Origin: Lotus japonicus
Lineage: Eukaryota > Streptophyta > Magnoliopsida > Fabales > Fabaceae
DNA: 64,000 nt
Assembly (NCBI RefSeq): GCF_012489685.1
Contig: NC_080043.1
Span: forward strand, 43,291,127-43,355,126
Direction of reading: 5' to 3'
A program made the position numbers and the translations under genes. Shown one piece after another: positions 1 through 9,908 of the stretch. Under the pieces are notes generated by a model. It saw only the letters and a list, made by a program, of their open reading frames with translations, was not told where the DNA came from and did not search any database. Within the stretch, counting starts at the first letter, position 1. The number at the start of each line of letters is the position of its first letter.

Positions 1-2514
1 TGCGATGATACTCAAGTGGTATCTCATATTCTTGGCAGGAAGATCATCATCACGGAGAAGTCATTCGTGAATCTGCTAGGTGCAGACACTGCTTATGGGT
101 TTCGATTCCAATTCACTGAGTCGAAGCTGAAACCCAGCACCAAAGACAAAACCAACCAGGCCCTGTACACCACTTTCAAACCGGGCAAGACAAGTTACAA
201 GGTGATGGACCTTCACCCCAAACTCAGGATCTGGCACAAGATCCTGCTCAACTGCATCAATCAGAGACCGAAGGGCAGTTCCCCAGATTACATCAACTTC
301 AACCAGAAGGCGATGCTGTTTTTCATTCAAGACAAGAGGAAGATCTGCCTTCCCTACTTCTTGTTCTCCTACTTGAAGGAGTGTATCCGGAAGTCTAGGA
401 CTACTGCCTCAATCAAGTCAGCAATCAAGTATATCCCCTTTGGGAGACTGCTGTCTGATCTCTTCATTGAGAGTGGCCTCATTCAAGACCTGATCAATGC
501 TGGTTGCACAGAGGACTTGAGCACAATTGTCAGCGATGTCTTCACTGCCAACTCTCTGAAGAAGATGGGTTTGGTCCAGAAGAAGATTGCTCCTGCTCAT
601 GAAGACACATCTTTTGAGATCAGAGGAAGAAGGATGCCTCTGAATGACTACCCACTGTGGACTCAAGCAGACAATCCTGAAGCCATCAGATGCTATGTTG
701 AAGACCTCAGGGCTCAAGGATTCGAGATTGATCTTGATGATTTCTTCAGCAGACTGCCGCCAGCTCCAGAGTTTCCTTCTCCTCCCAAGAAGAAAGCTCA
801 GAGGAAGATGGTTCTGGAAGAATCCTCTGAAGAATCTGATGTCCCTCTGGTCAAGAAGACAAAGAGAAAGCCTGATGATGGTGATGATAGTGATAGTGAG
901 GATGGTCCTCCAAAGAAGAAGCAGAAGAAGGTCAGAATCGTGGTGAAGCCTACTCGGGTGGAACCAGCTGCTGCAGTGGTCAGAAGGACTGAACCTCCTG
1001 CCAGAGTGACTCGATCATCAGCACATTCAAGTAAGCCTGCACTTGCTTCTGATGATGATTTGAATTTATTTGATGCACTTCCTATTTCTGCCTTGCTTCA
1101 ACACTCCTCAAATCCCCTCACTCCTATTCCTGAATCCCAACCAGCCGCACAAACCACCTCTCCACCACATTCCCCACGATCCTCCTTCTTTCAACCTTCT
1201 CCTACCGAAGCACCTCTCTGGAATTTGCTTCAGAACCCAACCTCTAGGTCAGAAGATCCAACCTCTCTCCTTACCATTCCGTACGACCCATTATCTTCTG
1301 AACCCATCATCCATGACCAACCAGAGCCCAACCAAACAGAACCACAACCCAGAACGTCTGATCACTCTGCTCCCAGAGCATCAGCACGTCCTGCTGCCAG
1401 AACCACGGATACAGACTCTTCAACAGCCTTTACACCTGTATCCTTCCCAATCAATGTTGTTGATTCTTCTCCCTCCAATAACTCTGAATCAATTAGAAAA
1501 TTCATGGAGGTTAGAAAAGAGAAGGTGTCTGCCTTGGAAGAGTATTACCTTACTTGTCCAAGCCCTAGGAGATATCCTGACCCTAGACCTGAACGTCTAG
1601 TTGACCCAGATGAACCTATCTTGGCCAATCCTATCCAAGAGGCAGACCCCTTAGTTCAACAAGCTCACCCTGTCCCTGACCAACAAGAGCCCATTCAACC
1701 AGACCCTGAACCCGAACAATCAGTGTCTAACCAATCCTCGGTTAGATCACCTCACCCTCTGGTTGAAACTTCAGACCCTCACCTTGGAACCTCTGAACCC
1801 AATGCTCCCATGATTAACATTGGTTCTCCACAAGGTGCCTCTGAAGCTCATAGCAGCAATCACCCAGCCTCTCCTGCACCCAACCTCTCCATAATTCCCT
1901 ATACTCACCTTCAACCCACATCTCTCTCTGAGTGCATCAATATCTTCTATCATGAAGCCTCCTTGAGGCTCCGCAATGTGCACGGTCAGACTGATCTCAG
2001 TGAGAATGCTGAAAATGTGGCTGATGAGTGGAACAATCTGAGCACTTGGCTAGTGGCTCAAGTTCCGATTATGATGCAGCTCCTGCATGCAGAGGGCAGT
2101 CAGAGCATTGAGGCTGCAAAGCAAAAGTTTGCTAGAAGGGTGGCTCTTCATGAACTAGAACAGAGAAATAAGCTTCTTGAAGCTATTGAAGAAGCCAAGA
2201 GAAAGAAAGAACAAGCAGAAGAAGTTGCACGTCAAGCAGCAGCTCAAGCTGAACAAGCCAGACTTGAGGCAGAGCGACTTGAAGCTGAGGCTGAAGCTCT
2301 TAGATGCCAAGCACTTGCACCAGTTGTGTTTACTCCTGCTGCTTCTGCTTCCATTCCAGATCCTCAAGCTGCTCAGAATGTTCCTTCCAGTTCTACTCAG
2401 ACAAGCTCATCCAGACTCGACATCATGGAACAACGTCTTGACACTCATGAATCCATGCTGATTGAGATGAAGCACATGATGATGGAACTTCTGCGACGCA
2501 CTGACAAACCTTAG
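1..2514 (+). CDS. Sirevirus ORF3 ('envelope-like' protein), 5'-truncated
   Basis: The frame is open from base 1 to the TAG at 2512-2514 (837 codons); the true start lies left of the window, because homologous ORF3 in fragment D starts about 90 residues earlier. Residues 1-240 form the conserved domain also seen in copy B, of the type annotated in legume proteomes as 'putative plant transposon protein'. Residues about 260-315 are clusters of Lys/Arg alternating with acidic Ser/Asp/Glu runs, including KKKQKKVRI, a strong nuclear-localisation signature. A long Pro/Ser/Gln-rich segment follows, then an Ala/Glu/Lys-rich heptad-like coiled coil (about 715-770). I see no signal peptide or membrane helix in what is present. 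The related SIRE1 ORF is called env-like in the literature; this copy reads more like a nuclear or scaffold protein. Uninterrupted here, unlike copy B. Confidence 0.8.
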   Translation, partial: CDDTQVVSHILGRKIIITEKSFVNLLGADTAYGFRFQFTESKLKPSTKDKTNQALYTTFKPGKTSYKVMDLHPKLRIWHKILLNCINQRPKGSSPDYINFNQKAMLFFIQDKRKICLPYFLFSYLKECIRKSRTTASIKSAIKYIPFGRLLSDLFIESGLIQDLINAGCTEDLSTIVSDVFTANSLKKMGLVQKKIAPAHEDTSFEIRGRRMPLNDYPLWTQADNPEAIRCYVEDLRAQGFEIDLDDFFSRLPPAPEFPSPPKKKAQRKMVLEESSEESDVPLVKKTKRKPDDGDDSDSEDGPPKKKQKKVRIVVKPTRVEPAAAVVRRTEPPARVTRSSAHSSKPALASDDDLNLFDALPISALLQHSSNPLTPIPESQPAAQTTSPPHSPRSSFFQPSPTEAPLWNLLQNPTSRSEDPTSLLTIPYDPLSSEPIIHDQPEPNQTEPQPRTSDHSAPRASARPAARTTDTDSSTAFTPVSFPINVVDSSPSNNSESIRKFMEVRKEKVSALEEYYLTCPSPRRYPDPRPERLVDPDEPILANPIQEADPLVQQAHPVPDQQEPIQPDPEPEQSVSNQSSVRSPHPLVETSDPHLGTSEPNAPMINIGSPQGASEAHSSNHPASPAPNLSIIPYTHLQPTSLSECINIFYHEASLRLRNVHGQTDLSENAENVADEWNNLSTWLVAQVPIMMQLLHAEGSQSIEAAKQKFARRVALHELEQRNKLLEAIEEAKRKKEQAEEVARQAAAQAEQARLEAERLEAEAEALRCQALAPVVFTPAASASIPDPQAAQNVPSSSTQTSSSRLDIMEQRLDTHESMLIEMKHMMMELLRRTDKP

Positions 2515-2714
2515 TTTTAGGATCTCTTCTTTTTCTTCTTTTTCGTTACCTTTGTTTTCCTTTGTTAAACTCTGTTTCTTTTTATTTATTTATTCTCTTT
2601 TGTTCGTTTGTGATTATATATGCATAACTATATACTTATGTCACATATGTTTGCTAAACTCGTTTTATTCATAATTGTTTTGTGTTTACATCATATTTCT
2701 TTCCATCATATAAT

Positions 2715-3107
2715 CTAGAATGGAGGATCTCTCCTCATTCTTCTGCACTCCTGGCGCTGCTCTGACCTATCCTTCTCCAGACGCTCCAGTACATGCTGGA
2801 TGTTGCTGAGCCTGATCTTTAGCTCATCCCTCTCCAGAATCTCTTCTGAAGTCTTGAGCTTCTCTTCCAAACTCTCTTTCTCTTCCAGCAGCTTGAGTTC
2901 AAGCCGGTTGAGTTCTTGCACCTCCTCCACGAAGGCAAGAAATTCCTTCAGGTCTCTCTCCAACTCTGGACGCAGGTCCTCTTCCAGCAGTGTCCGTGTC
3001 AGCTCCGCGATGGTAGTTGCACCCTCTGGATGCCTGATGTTCAGGAACAAGTCCTCTTCAAAGGCCTTCTTCCTCAGCTCTTCTAGTGCTACGTTGTATG
3101 ATGCCAT
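2715..3107 (-). CDS. Antisense coiled-coil ORF between ORF3 and the 3' LTR (copy A)
   Basis: A 130-residue ORF runs opposite to the element. It starts ATGGCATCATAC at 3107 and ends in RMRRDPPF then a stop. The protein is very rich in Glu, Lys and Leu and looks like one long coiled coil; it has no catalytic motif I recognise. A homologous ORF lies at the same place and orientation in copy B (38392-38787), sharing KAFEEDLFLN, RHPE, FVEE and the Pro-Pro-Phe terminus, so the frame has been kept while the DNA diverged. A TATA box lies 54 bp upstream, and two further upstream blocks are conserved between copies. I infer a real element-encoded gene of unknown role. Additional antisense ORFs are known in some Ty3/gypsy Tat elements; I do not know of a description for Sireviruses. 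Confidence 0.65.
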   Translation of the reverse strand: MASYNVALEELRKKAFEEDLFLNIRHPEGATTIAELTRTLLEEDLRPELERDLKEFLAFVEEVQELNRLELKLLEEKESLEEKLKTSEEILERDELKIRLSNIQHVLERLEKDRSEQRQECRRMRRDPPF

Positions 3108-3119
3108 TTTTTCTTACTG

Positions 3120-3911
3120 AAAATTATTCGAGGTGTGAAGCTTACCTTTCTCTCCAACGCTTTTTATAGGCTTCACTTTCTCTCTGAAAGTTAATGCTCT
3201 TACAGTTTCTCGAGGTTAAGTTCTTGGTAACTGACCCTTCTATTTACTCACTTGACCGGTGGTAAACGTTCATCCCTTGCATTAACTCTTCTATTTATTT
3301 TCGCCTAACTCTGATTCTTACATCGTTTTCATTTTCTTTTAAACTTAGACCTTCTCTAAGGGGGAGTACCTTGTACTTCAAGCTAAGTTTTTCACACCCC
3401 AAGCTTTTTGCTTATGACAAAAAGGGGGAGTAAACCCAGTTTTTGATTTGTAAGATGTGTTAGTGTGACTTATTTTTCTTTTGGAGATTTTAAGAGTTCC
3501 ACCTTCATGACCATAGATGTGTCACTGGGCAAATACAAGGAATACATTTCACTTCTTCTGAAGTGATTCTAAGTTGACTCTGATACCCAAGACTCTGATA
3601 CCTTGTCCCTGACTCTGATCACTTATGCGCTCTGATTATTCGTTTTTCATCTATGTCATAAGCTTTTCACTCTGAACTCTTATATTTTTTAGCTCAGAAT
3701 CTAGACTTTACTAACGTTTTCATCAAGTATTAGATTCAGGGGGAGCTAAGCTCAGAATCAAGCAGTGACTTGAATTCAAAATGAGCAAGATAAACTATTC
3801 ACATCAGGATAAGTCTTATTCTATATCTCTAAACTCTGAGTGAATTCAGTTTAATGTTTAAGAATTGTTCATCAAAAATCTTAGTTTTGTCATCATCAAA
3901 AAGGGGGAGAT
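3120..3911 (+). other. Non-coding region with four polypurine tracts, copy A
   Basis: No sense ORF is present. Polypurine tracts of the form AAGGGGGAG occur near 3360, 3424, 3740 and 3903, that is about 552, 488, 172 and 9 bp before the LTR. Copy B has four at nearly the same distances (558, 493, 171, 8). The last is the functional plus-strand primer by position. Multiplied polypurine tracts are, as I recall, a described Sirevirus trait. The right part is also upstream sequence of the antisense ORF. Confidence 0.7.
3161..3168 (-). promoter_or_regulatory. TATA box of the antisense ORF, copy A
   Basis: On the minus strand the sequence reads TATAAAAAGCG, 54 bp before the ATG at 3107. Upstream on that strand lie CCTCGAGAAACTG (3203-3215) and TTTACCACCGG (about 3253-3265). 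Both recur in the same order upstream of a TATAAATA in copy B (38235-38340). Spacing and conservation support a promoter; no transcript data are available here. Confidence 0.55.
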
Positions 3912-5128
3912 TGTAAGATCAAGTTTTGATCTAGTAGTACAACTCTATGTTTTGATGATTACAAGTTAACCTTTTGATATGAACAATTGTGGTACTCTAA
4001 CGTGTTTTTCTGAGTTTGCTATTTACAGGCTCTGACCTCAACTCAATCTCACACAAATCAGAAGCACTGTGTATAAAGGGTAACCCAAGCAACGCTTTCG
4101 CATTCACCATGTTCAGTATGAACAGTGGAAAAGCTTCAGAAGTTCTGAAGCTATACAAACTCTGATGTGGACTCAGTCGCTAGAAGCTCTGAAGATCCAG
4201 AAGTTCTGATAACCAAGAAACACTGAAGGTTCAGATGTTCTGATGGTGTAGAAGACTCTGAAGATCCAGAAGCTGAATAGTGGAAACTCTGAAGTCCAGA
4301 AGCAAGAAACTCTGAAGGCCATGTTCTTCCCTCTGACTTCAGAATCAGAAGATACAATGGTCAGAGGATCTGTGCTTTCCCTCTGACTCTGATCAACCGG
4401 CTTCACAAGTTCCAATATGAAGTATTCCCCTGATCAGAAGTCTCCTAGGTTAAAAGGTCAAGTCGCTATCCAAGTACAAAAGCAAGTGTACCTTCCTGAC
4501 GACCTACCTAACGTTCTCAGCCACAGCAGAAGCTGGATTTTCCAAAACTGCCCTCCAACGGTAGCATTTCCCATGCAACGCTCAACCCTAATCCTTGGAG
4601 TATATATAGAGGCTGAAGATTGAAAGAAGCGGCTAAGAAAAAGAAATACACACGCGCAAGACATATTCAAAATATTCTAAGCTTTCTTTCATCTGAAATT
4701 CATTGAGTTTACAATTAGCTTTTTAGAAGCAAATCTCTTGTAAACAATTCTTTGATAAACAGTTTGTTTAGTTCCTTTAGGAGATCAAGGTTGATCGGAT
4801 CCTAGAGAAGACTAAGAGAGTGAATCTTAGTGTGAGCTAAGTCAGTGTAATTGTTAGTCACTTGTAGGTTTCAAGTGCAGTTGTAACTCTTACCTGATTA
4901 GTGGATTGCCTTCATTCTAAGAAGGAAGAAATCACCTTAACGGGTGGACTGGAGTAGCTTGAGTGATTTATCAAGTGAACCAGGATAAAATCCTTGTGTG
5001 CTTTTCTATCTCTTATCTTTAGCACTTAAGTTCTCGAAAGATTTGTCAAAATCTTTAAGGTGGAAGTTTTGTTCTGAAAACGTTATTCAAACCCCCCCCC
5101 CTTTCTACCGTTTTTCATACCTTCAACA
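3912..5128 (+). repeat. 3' LTR of Sirevirus copy A (1217 bp)
   Basis: It begins TGTAAGATCAAG directly after AAAAAGGGGGAGAT and ends CATACCTTCAACA. It aligns along its length with both LTRs of copy B. It contains repeated near-palindromic units built from CTCTGAAG and TCCAGAAG (about 4140-4320), and a C-rich run (5092-5101) near its end. A TATA-like TATATATAGAGG lies at about 4601-4612. Confidence 0.85.
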
Positions 5129-7775
5129 CTAGCCTCGTGTTTAACCATTTCTGCTCGGGCGTCACTTATCACCTTTGGCTATAGTCAAGACGGTACAAAC
5201 TCTACATGGTTTGACCATTTCTGCTTGCTATGCCGAACATCAACAGGCACGATACAACTCTACATGGATGATCGTTACCTCCTGTTGTGCCAGGTATAGT
5301 CAGGACCGATCCAACTCTGCATGGCTGATCGTTCCTGCTATACCGAAGTACTCTGCTTGGCACTTCATAACAACACATAGCTGCTCCGACAGCACAAGAG
5401 TATCAAATACTCGGGAACTGTCAATTCCCCGGACTTATCCCCAGGATAGCCCAACAACATAGCTGCTCCAACAGCACAACAACAAACGCTGCTCCAACAG
5501 CACGACATCAAACGCTGCTCCAACAGCACAACAACGACATACTCAACACTTGGATCCGACGACACTCCTCGCTTTTCCAAAACTATGATTTGACTTCCAA
5601 TGCCTTCCTTCGAGGTTGTTATCATTACTTAAAGATTTTGAGGTTATTTAAGGTCTTATGAATTTTCTTTATAAAATAGATTCCCTTTTGTCTTATCGCA
5701 AGTCTTATACATTTGCAGGATCTCCCAATCCCAAGTCGCTTCTAGAGGAGGTCTCGATCCACTAAACAAAATTAAGGCCCGAACCTCGTTCGTCCTATCA
5801 AACTTTCTCAAAACTCTCAAAATAAAATCGGCATGACCTGCCCGCTTTTCTCACCGTTCAGAAACTCAGATTCCAATACAGAGCATATTTAAATCATCAC
5901 AATCAACAACATGTCATATCTCAATAAATCGCAATATTAACACTTAGCACTTAGCATATAAAGCATGCACCACACATCCTAGATTACCCACATAGCACAT
6001 AGCATGTAAGTCAATCTTCAAAAACATTCAGTAGATGAATCATCTACATTGTCAGCCGAAGCCTCAGAAAACATTTTCAATCACACACAATCTCAGTGCA
6101 TAAACAGTAAACAATGTCGAAACATCGACCCTAAGCATTAACTAGAGATTCAGTGAGAAGCCCTCACCTGAAGGTTCTCCAGCAAAAACTTCAAACTCTT
6201 CTTCACAAGCAAGGTGTTGATCCTCAGGAAATTCCTCAAAATCACCTTTAGAACAAAACCACAAAAATCAATCAGAATCTATCGGAAACTAAGCTATCGA
6301 TACTTACTAAGGTTACTCGAAGTAATCTAGCCTCTAAGGTACGATAAACTAGCGTGAAAGACAAGTTTTCGGAAAAGGAAAATTTTCCTCCTCCCCCTCT
6401 AATAGGCTCGGCCACTTTTCACAATTAAGGGGCTCGATTTTTCTTCGATCAAACTTGGTTCCTATGCTTTCATAAGCCGTAACTAAGGGTATTCTGAACT
6501 CGGAAAAATTATCGGATCAAAAACTGTCGCAGGGGTATTTTGGTCATGATTTTTAACTTAGGATTTTCAAAACTGAAATCCCAAAAATAAAATTTTGCAG
6601 GGACGTCACCAACGACGTTTATGACAACTAATCCTACTAGCACTAAGCTAAGGCGATAGTTTACAGCCTAAAGATTGGAACTTTACTCAAAAACTACATA
6701 AATGGGTATTTTAGGCTCAAATTGATTCCGGCGGAATTCCGGCGACATAACGGAAAATCTAATCCGGCAGAAGTGATCTTGGGCATACATAGAAGAGGTT
6801 TAGAATCAGAAATGAAAGATTCAGGATAGTTTTGCAAAAACCCATAAACTATCCGCTCAGAAAACTCTACATAAAAGCTATGGAAAAAGCGATCAGAGGT
6901 AAGGATTAGCGACTATACCTCGAAACATTGAAGCAGCAACTGATTAATCAACGATCAAGCAAGGTTTGAACAAAAACTCTTCTTCCTTCTTCCTTGGATG
7001 AGCTCGCGGATTTGAGGAGAGAAAATGGAGGAAAATTGTGTTTTTTCTTCCTTTATTTGCTATATATAGAAGGTGGAAATTCGCGGGAAAATGTAAGTTT
7101 CGCGAATCTGATTTTTCCGGCGTCATTCTCCATGAATTATAAGATATGTTTTGGCAAAAGAATTCCAAAACTATAAAGAGGTCTCCTTGTATTTTTGGCA
7201 ACTAAAGCATAGTCGGTATAAAACTATTTTACCCGATAAGTTGCTTTTTGCATCGAATGTCGGAATAGAAAATTTCCTTCGGAAGAAAGATTGAAACCAT
7301 CAAGAGAAATGGGTGTACGCGTGTAGAATATTCATTTGAAGCTCTGAATAGATAAAGTCTTCATTGTCGAGAACTTCTAGGGTTTTGAAATACCAGGGAT
7401 TCGGTTTCGGCAAACTTCCGATGATTGGAATCGGACGTTCGTAGATCCTAGAGTTTCGCCTCGAAACGATTGTGATATATGGAAAAAGAGAAGTTCTAAC
7501 ATTTCTCTGAAGATTTTTGGAATTAACTTCCGTCGTGCCTAAAAGTGAAAATCAGCTATATACTAGGGTTTCTGACCTAGGTTTAAGCGTAAAACGTTCG
7601 TGCTATAACTTTTATCGATCATAATGCAATCCTTGAACTTTTCCTGAACTTTCTCCTTCATAAATATATTTCATTTAATAAACTTTCGTTCAGGTTTCCC
7701 TTCACATTACATCAACCCTAATCGTAAATGGAAATCTCTTCCACTTATTCTAAGCTTAAAATCTTGGGTCTTACA
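5129..7775 (-). repeat. Long gypsy LTR fragment, family N, minus copy
   Basis: On the minus strand this begins TGTAAGACCCAAG at 7775. It aligns with 57894 onward (+) through blocks such as ATCTTCAGAGAAATG, TCCAAAAATC and GTTTGCCGAAACCG. Its 3' part is missing, cut by Sirevirus A at 5129. The LTR start and TGTAAGACCC signature match the Tekay-type LTRs elsewhere in the window, but no coding region is attached, so family placement is by similarity. A TATATATAG run sits near 7060. The inner part (5160-5545) is a hairpin array described separately. No gene is seen within this stretch. Confidence 0.65.
5200..5545 (-). repeat. Hairpin array in the family N minus LTR
   Basis: Four units contain GCTGCTCCRACAGC (about 5372, 5462, 5488, 5514; the last two spaced 26 bp), each a short hairpin. 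Between the first and second lie GAGTATcaaATACTC (5398-5412), GGGAActgtcaaTTCCC (5413-5429) and an imperfect GGACTTATCC / GGATAGCCC pair (5431-5452). Three copies of a CTCTRCATGG unit (about 5205-5325) lie further out. Read on the LTR strand, the order equals that of the cassettes at 60061-60322. Confidence 0.6.
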
Positions 7776-8546
7776 GCGAGACACCATTGATTGATCCATT
7801 TTGGTAGCTGCATATAGCCGCATTTAGGGCAATGATAATTGCTTCTGTTGATTTGGTTGATATCTGAGTTTAATTTATGTTGTTAAGTTGTTGATTCTGT
7901 TTATTTCTGATTTAATTATATGTTGTTGATTTTGTTATATCTAGTTTAATTCTATGTTGCTTCTTCTATTGATATCTATCTTGAATTATATTGTTAGTTT
8001 ACTATTTGTGGTCTGAATTAAGTTGCAAGTTTATTTATCATGACATGCAATTAAATTTGAATAGCATGCTCCCTTTTATACGTGGTAGTTGCATGAAGTT
8101 AACCCTTTCTGTTTGTTATTTGTTGCTTGGGCGCTTATCGCTTTTAGGCGATGAAGAACCTTCCGACGAAGCTTAGTTATGATCGAGGTGGAGGGAGGAC
8201 AGTAAGCGGCATAGCAGAGATGGAAGAAGCTGTTTGATTTTCTTTTAGTAGTTTATGCTTTGAGTCTTCTTCAACCTCTGAAAACTCTTTTACTGGAACC
8301 CAGTCTTAGCCACTGTTTAAGTGTGCATACTTATTTAGGAACCCTACTTATGTTATTGGAAGTCACTATTATTATATGTCGGGAACGGGTTGTTTAATTA
8401 AGGTTATGTTATGGTTTCGAGTATGTTTTAGTTTGTTTTCGAAAAAAATAAAACTATATCATGTTTTCTTTAGAATTTCAAATTAGTCCTTAGACTTTGT
8501 TAGGTTACTTAATGTGATTCCTCAGTTGAGAAATTGGGGTGTTACA
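7776..8546 (+). repeat. 3' part of a gypsy LTR (+)
   Basis: It ends GAGAAATTGGGGTGTTACA at 8546, the same terminal signature as the Tekay-type LTRs (GAGAAATCGGGG...TTACA). It also carries the block TTTGTTATTTGTTGCTTGGGC (first 20 bases near 8113), which in element C directly precedes the LTR-encoded ORF; here a short acidic reading frame ending GDEEPSDEA (stop about 8176) follows. The 5' part is missing because the family N LTR abuts at 7775/7776. It ends abruptly on Tat-element sequence, so it inserted into that element. Confidence 0.6.
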
Positions 8547-8581
8547 GAAATCGCTTGATACAATTTTTGTATTTTCAATCA

Positions 8582-8698
8582 GACGTTACAGTCAACAAAC
8601 TCCGAGATGGAGAACAAGAACGTGTCTTTGTTTTTACAGTTTAGACGTTTTAGCCAACAAACTCCTGAGTGGGAGAGCAAGAGCATGTCTTTGCTTTT
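8582..8698 (-). repeat. Tandem duplication in the Tat 3' untranslated region
   Basis: Two diverged copies of a 61-bp unit (8582 onward and 8643 onward) share AGACGTT, CAACAAACTCC and GTCTTTG. Short tandem repeats downstream of integrase are common in Tat-lineage elements. No coding capacity is apparent. Confidence 0.6.
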
Positions 8699-8767
8699 AA
8701 TCCCGCAACTGTCATGAGCCCTGCTCGCTTGACCGCCGCTGCACAAAGATGCTCCCTTCTTCCATCC

Positions 8768-9908
8768 TTAGCTGTAGTAATAGCGCAGGTTCGATGCGTT
8801 CCAAGATCGTGGCACTCGCCTCCCATCCAAGCTCTCGAGGTGATAGGCCCCCTTCCCTAATGCTTTCAAGATTCTGTAAGGGCCTTCCCAACTTGGACTC
8901 AGCTTGTTCCCCACGTTTCCAGTCCGCCTCTTAAGAACAAGGTCTCCTTCCTGCATCATCCGCGGGCGAACCTTGGTGTCGTACCTTGCCGCAGCTCGCT
9001 GCTTCATCGCCGCCTCCCTGACACGAGCTTCCTCTCGGGTTTTAGATAGCAGGTCCAGCTCTACCGCCATGTTAGAGGAGTTCTCGCCCTCGAGCCGTGG
9101 CTCTGTCCGCCATGAGCTGTTGTCTATCTCTACTGGTAGCATGGCGTCCGCCCCGTAAATCATCTGAAAGGCGTTTCCCTTGTGGTTGAATGTGGCGTCG
9201 TGTTGTAAGGCCAAATCATGACCGGGAGTTCGTCCAGCCAGGCCCCTTTTGCCTCAGAGAGTCGGCGCTTTAAACCCCGCAAGATCAACTTATTCGCCGA
9301 CTCCGCTTGGCCATTGGTCTGGGGGTGTTCCACCGAAGAGAGCCTCATCTGGACGCCCATTTCCTCACAGAACTCCCTTGTCTGATTACTTGTGAAATGC
9401 GTTCCGTTGTTTGAAACGATCGCCCTCAGGACCTCGAACCTGCACACATTTCTTTTCCAGTAAAAGTTCACGAGTTTAGATGTTGTGATACTTGCAAGGG
9501 GCTCCGCCTCTATCCATTGTGAAGTAATCCACTGCCACAAGAATGAGCTTCATCTATGGCCTGGCGGTCAGGAAGGGTCCGACCAGGTCGACTCCCCACA
9601 TGGTGAAGGACCATGGCGCGCTGATCGTGGCCAACTGCTCCGGCGGTGCCTTGGGCAAGTCCGCAAACACTTGGCATTTTTCGCATTTTATCACAAATTT
9701 TGAGCAGTCCTTCCTCATTGCACGCCAAGGACCTTCCCCGGATGTGGCTGACGCAAACCCCCTCATGGACTTCTGCCATAACGGCCTCGTACTTTCCAGG
9801 CGGCAGACACCTTAGGAAGGGTGAGCTAAATTCTCTTCGAAATAACGTGCCATCCAACAACGTGTAGTGTCCAGCCTCTCGCCTCTGCTCTTTCGTGTAT
9901 CTCACCAC
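8768..9908 (-). pseudogene. Tat integrase, frameshifted
   Basis: Integrase pieces lie in several overlapping frames. An N-terminal zinc-binding region with His and paired Cys residues (CEKCQVFADLP) falls at about 9760-9640. The catalytic core starts at WGVDLVGPF (about 9600), then a frameshift leads into 9540-9160, with HPQTNGQAESANK and the Glu-bearing helix, and the C-terminal part lies at 9214-8768. The second catalytic Asp, in the usual SDNGT context, reads SNNGTHF here, so the enzyme would be inactive even without the frame breaks. It follows the second RNase H, as expected for the lineage. Confidence 0.75.

Larger units (their letters stand above)
1..5128 (+). mobile_element. Sirevirus-type Ty1/copia element, copy A, 3' half
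   Basis: This is the 3' half of a Ty1/copia element; gag and pol lie beyond the left edge. In order it shows ORF3 (to 2514), a minus-strand ORF (2715-3107), a non-coding stretch with four GGGGGAG polypurine tracts, and a 3' LTR (3912-5128). The order and content match complete copy B on the minus strand at 36376-48364, which has copia gag-pol upstream, so assignment to the Sirevirus lineage (SIRE1-like) is by family resemblance. The LTR ends exactly where an unrelated minus-strand gypsy LTR fragment begins, so the element inserted into that LTR; the candidate right target site is CTAGC at 5129-5133, and the left one is outside the window. Confidence 0.85.

Noticed and set aside
1070..1600. 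Pro/His/Leu-rich ORF within ORF3 of copy A
   Set aside because: Out-of-frame shadow of the Pro/Ser-rich ORF3 segment; composition mirrors the real frame.
5370..5545. Regularly spaced short repeats as a CRISPR-like array
   Set aside because: The units are self-complementary hairpins inside a plant LTR, spacing is irregular, spacers are not unique, and there are no cas genes. This is eukaryotic DNA.
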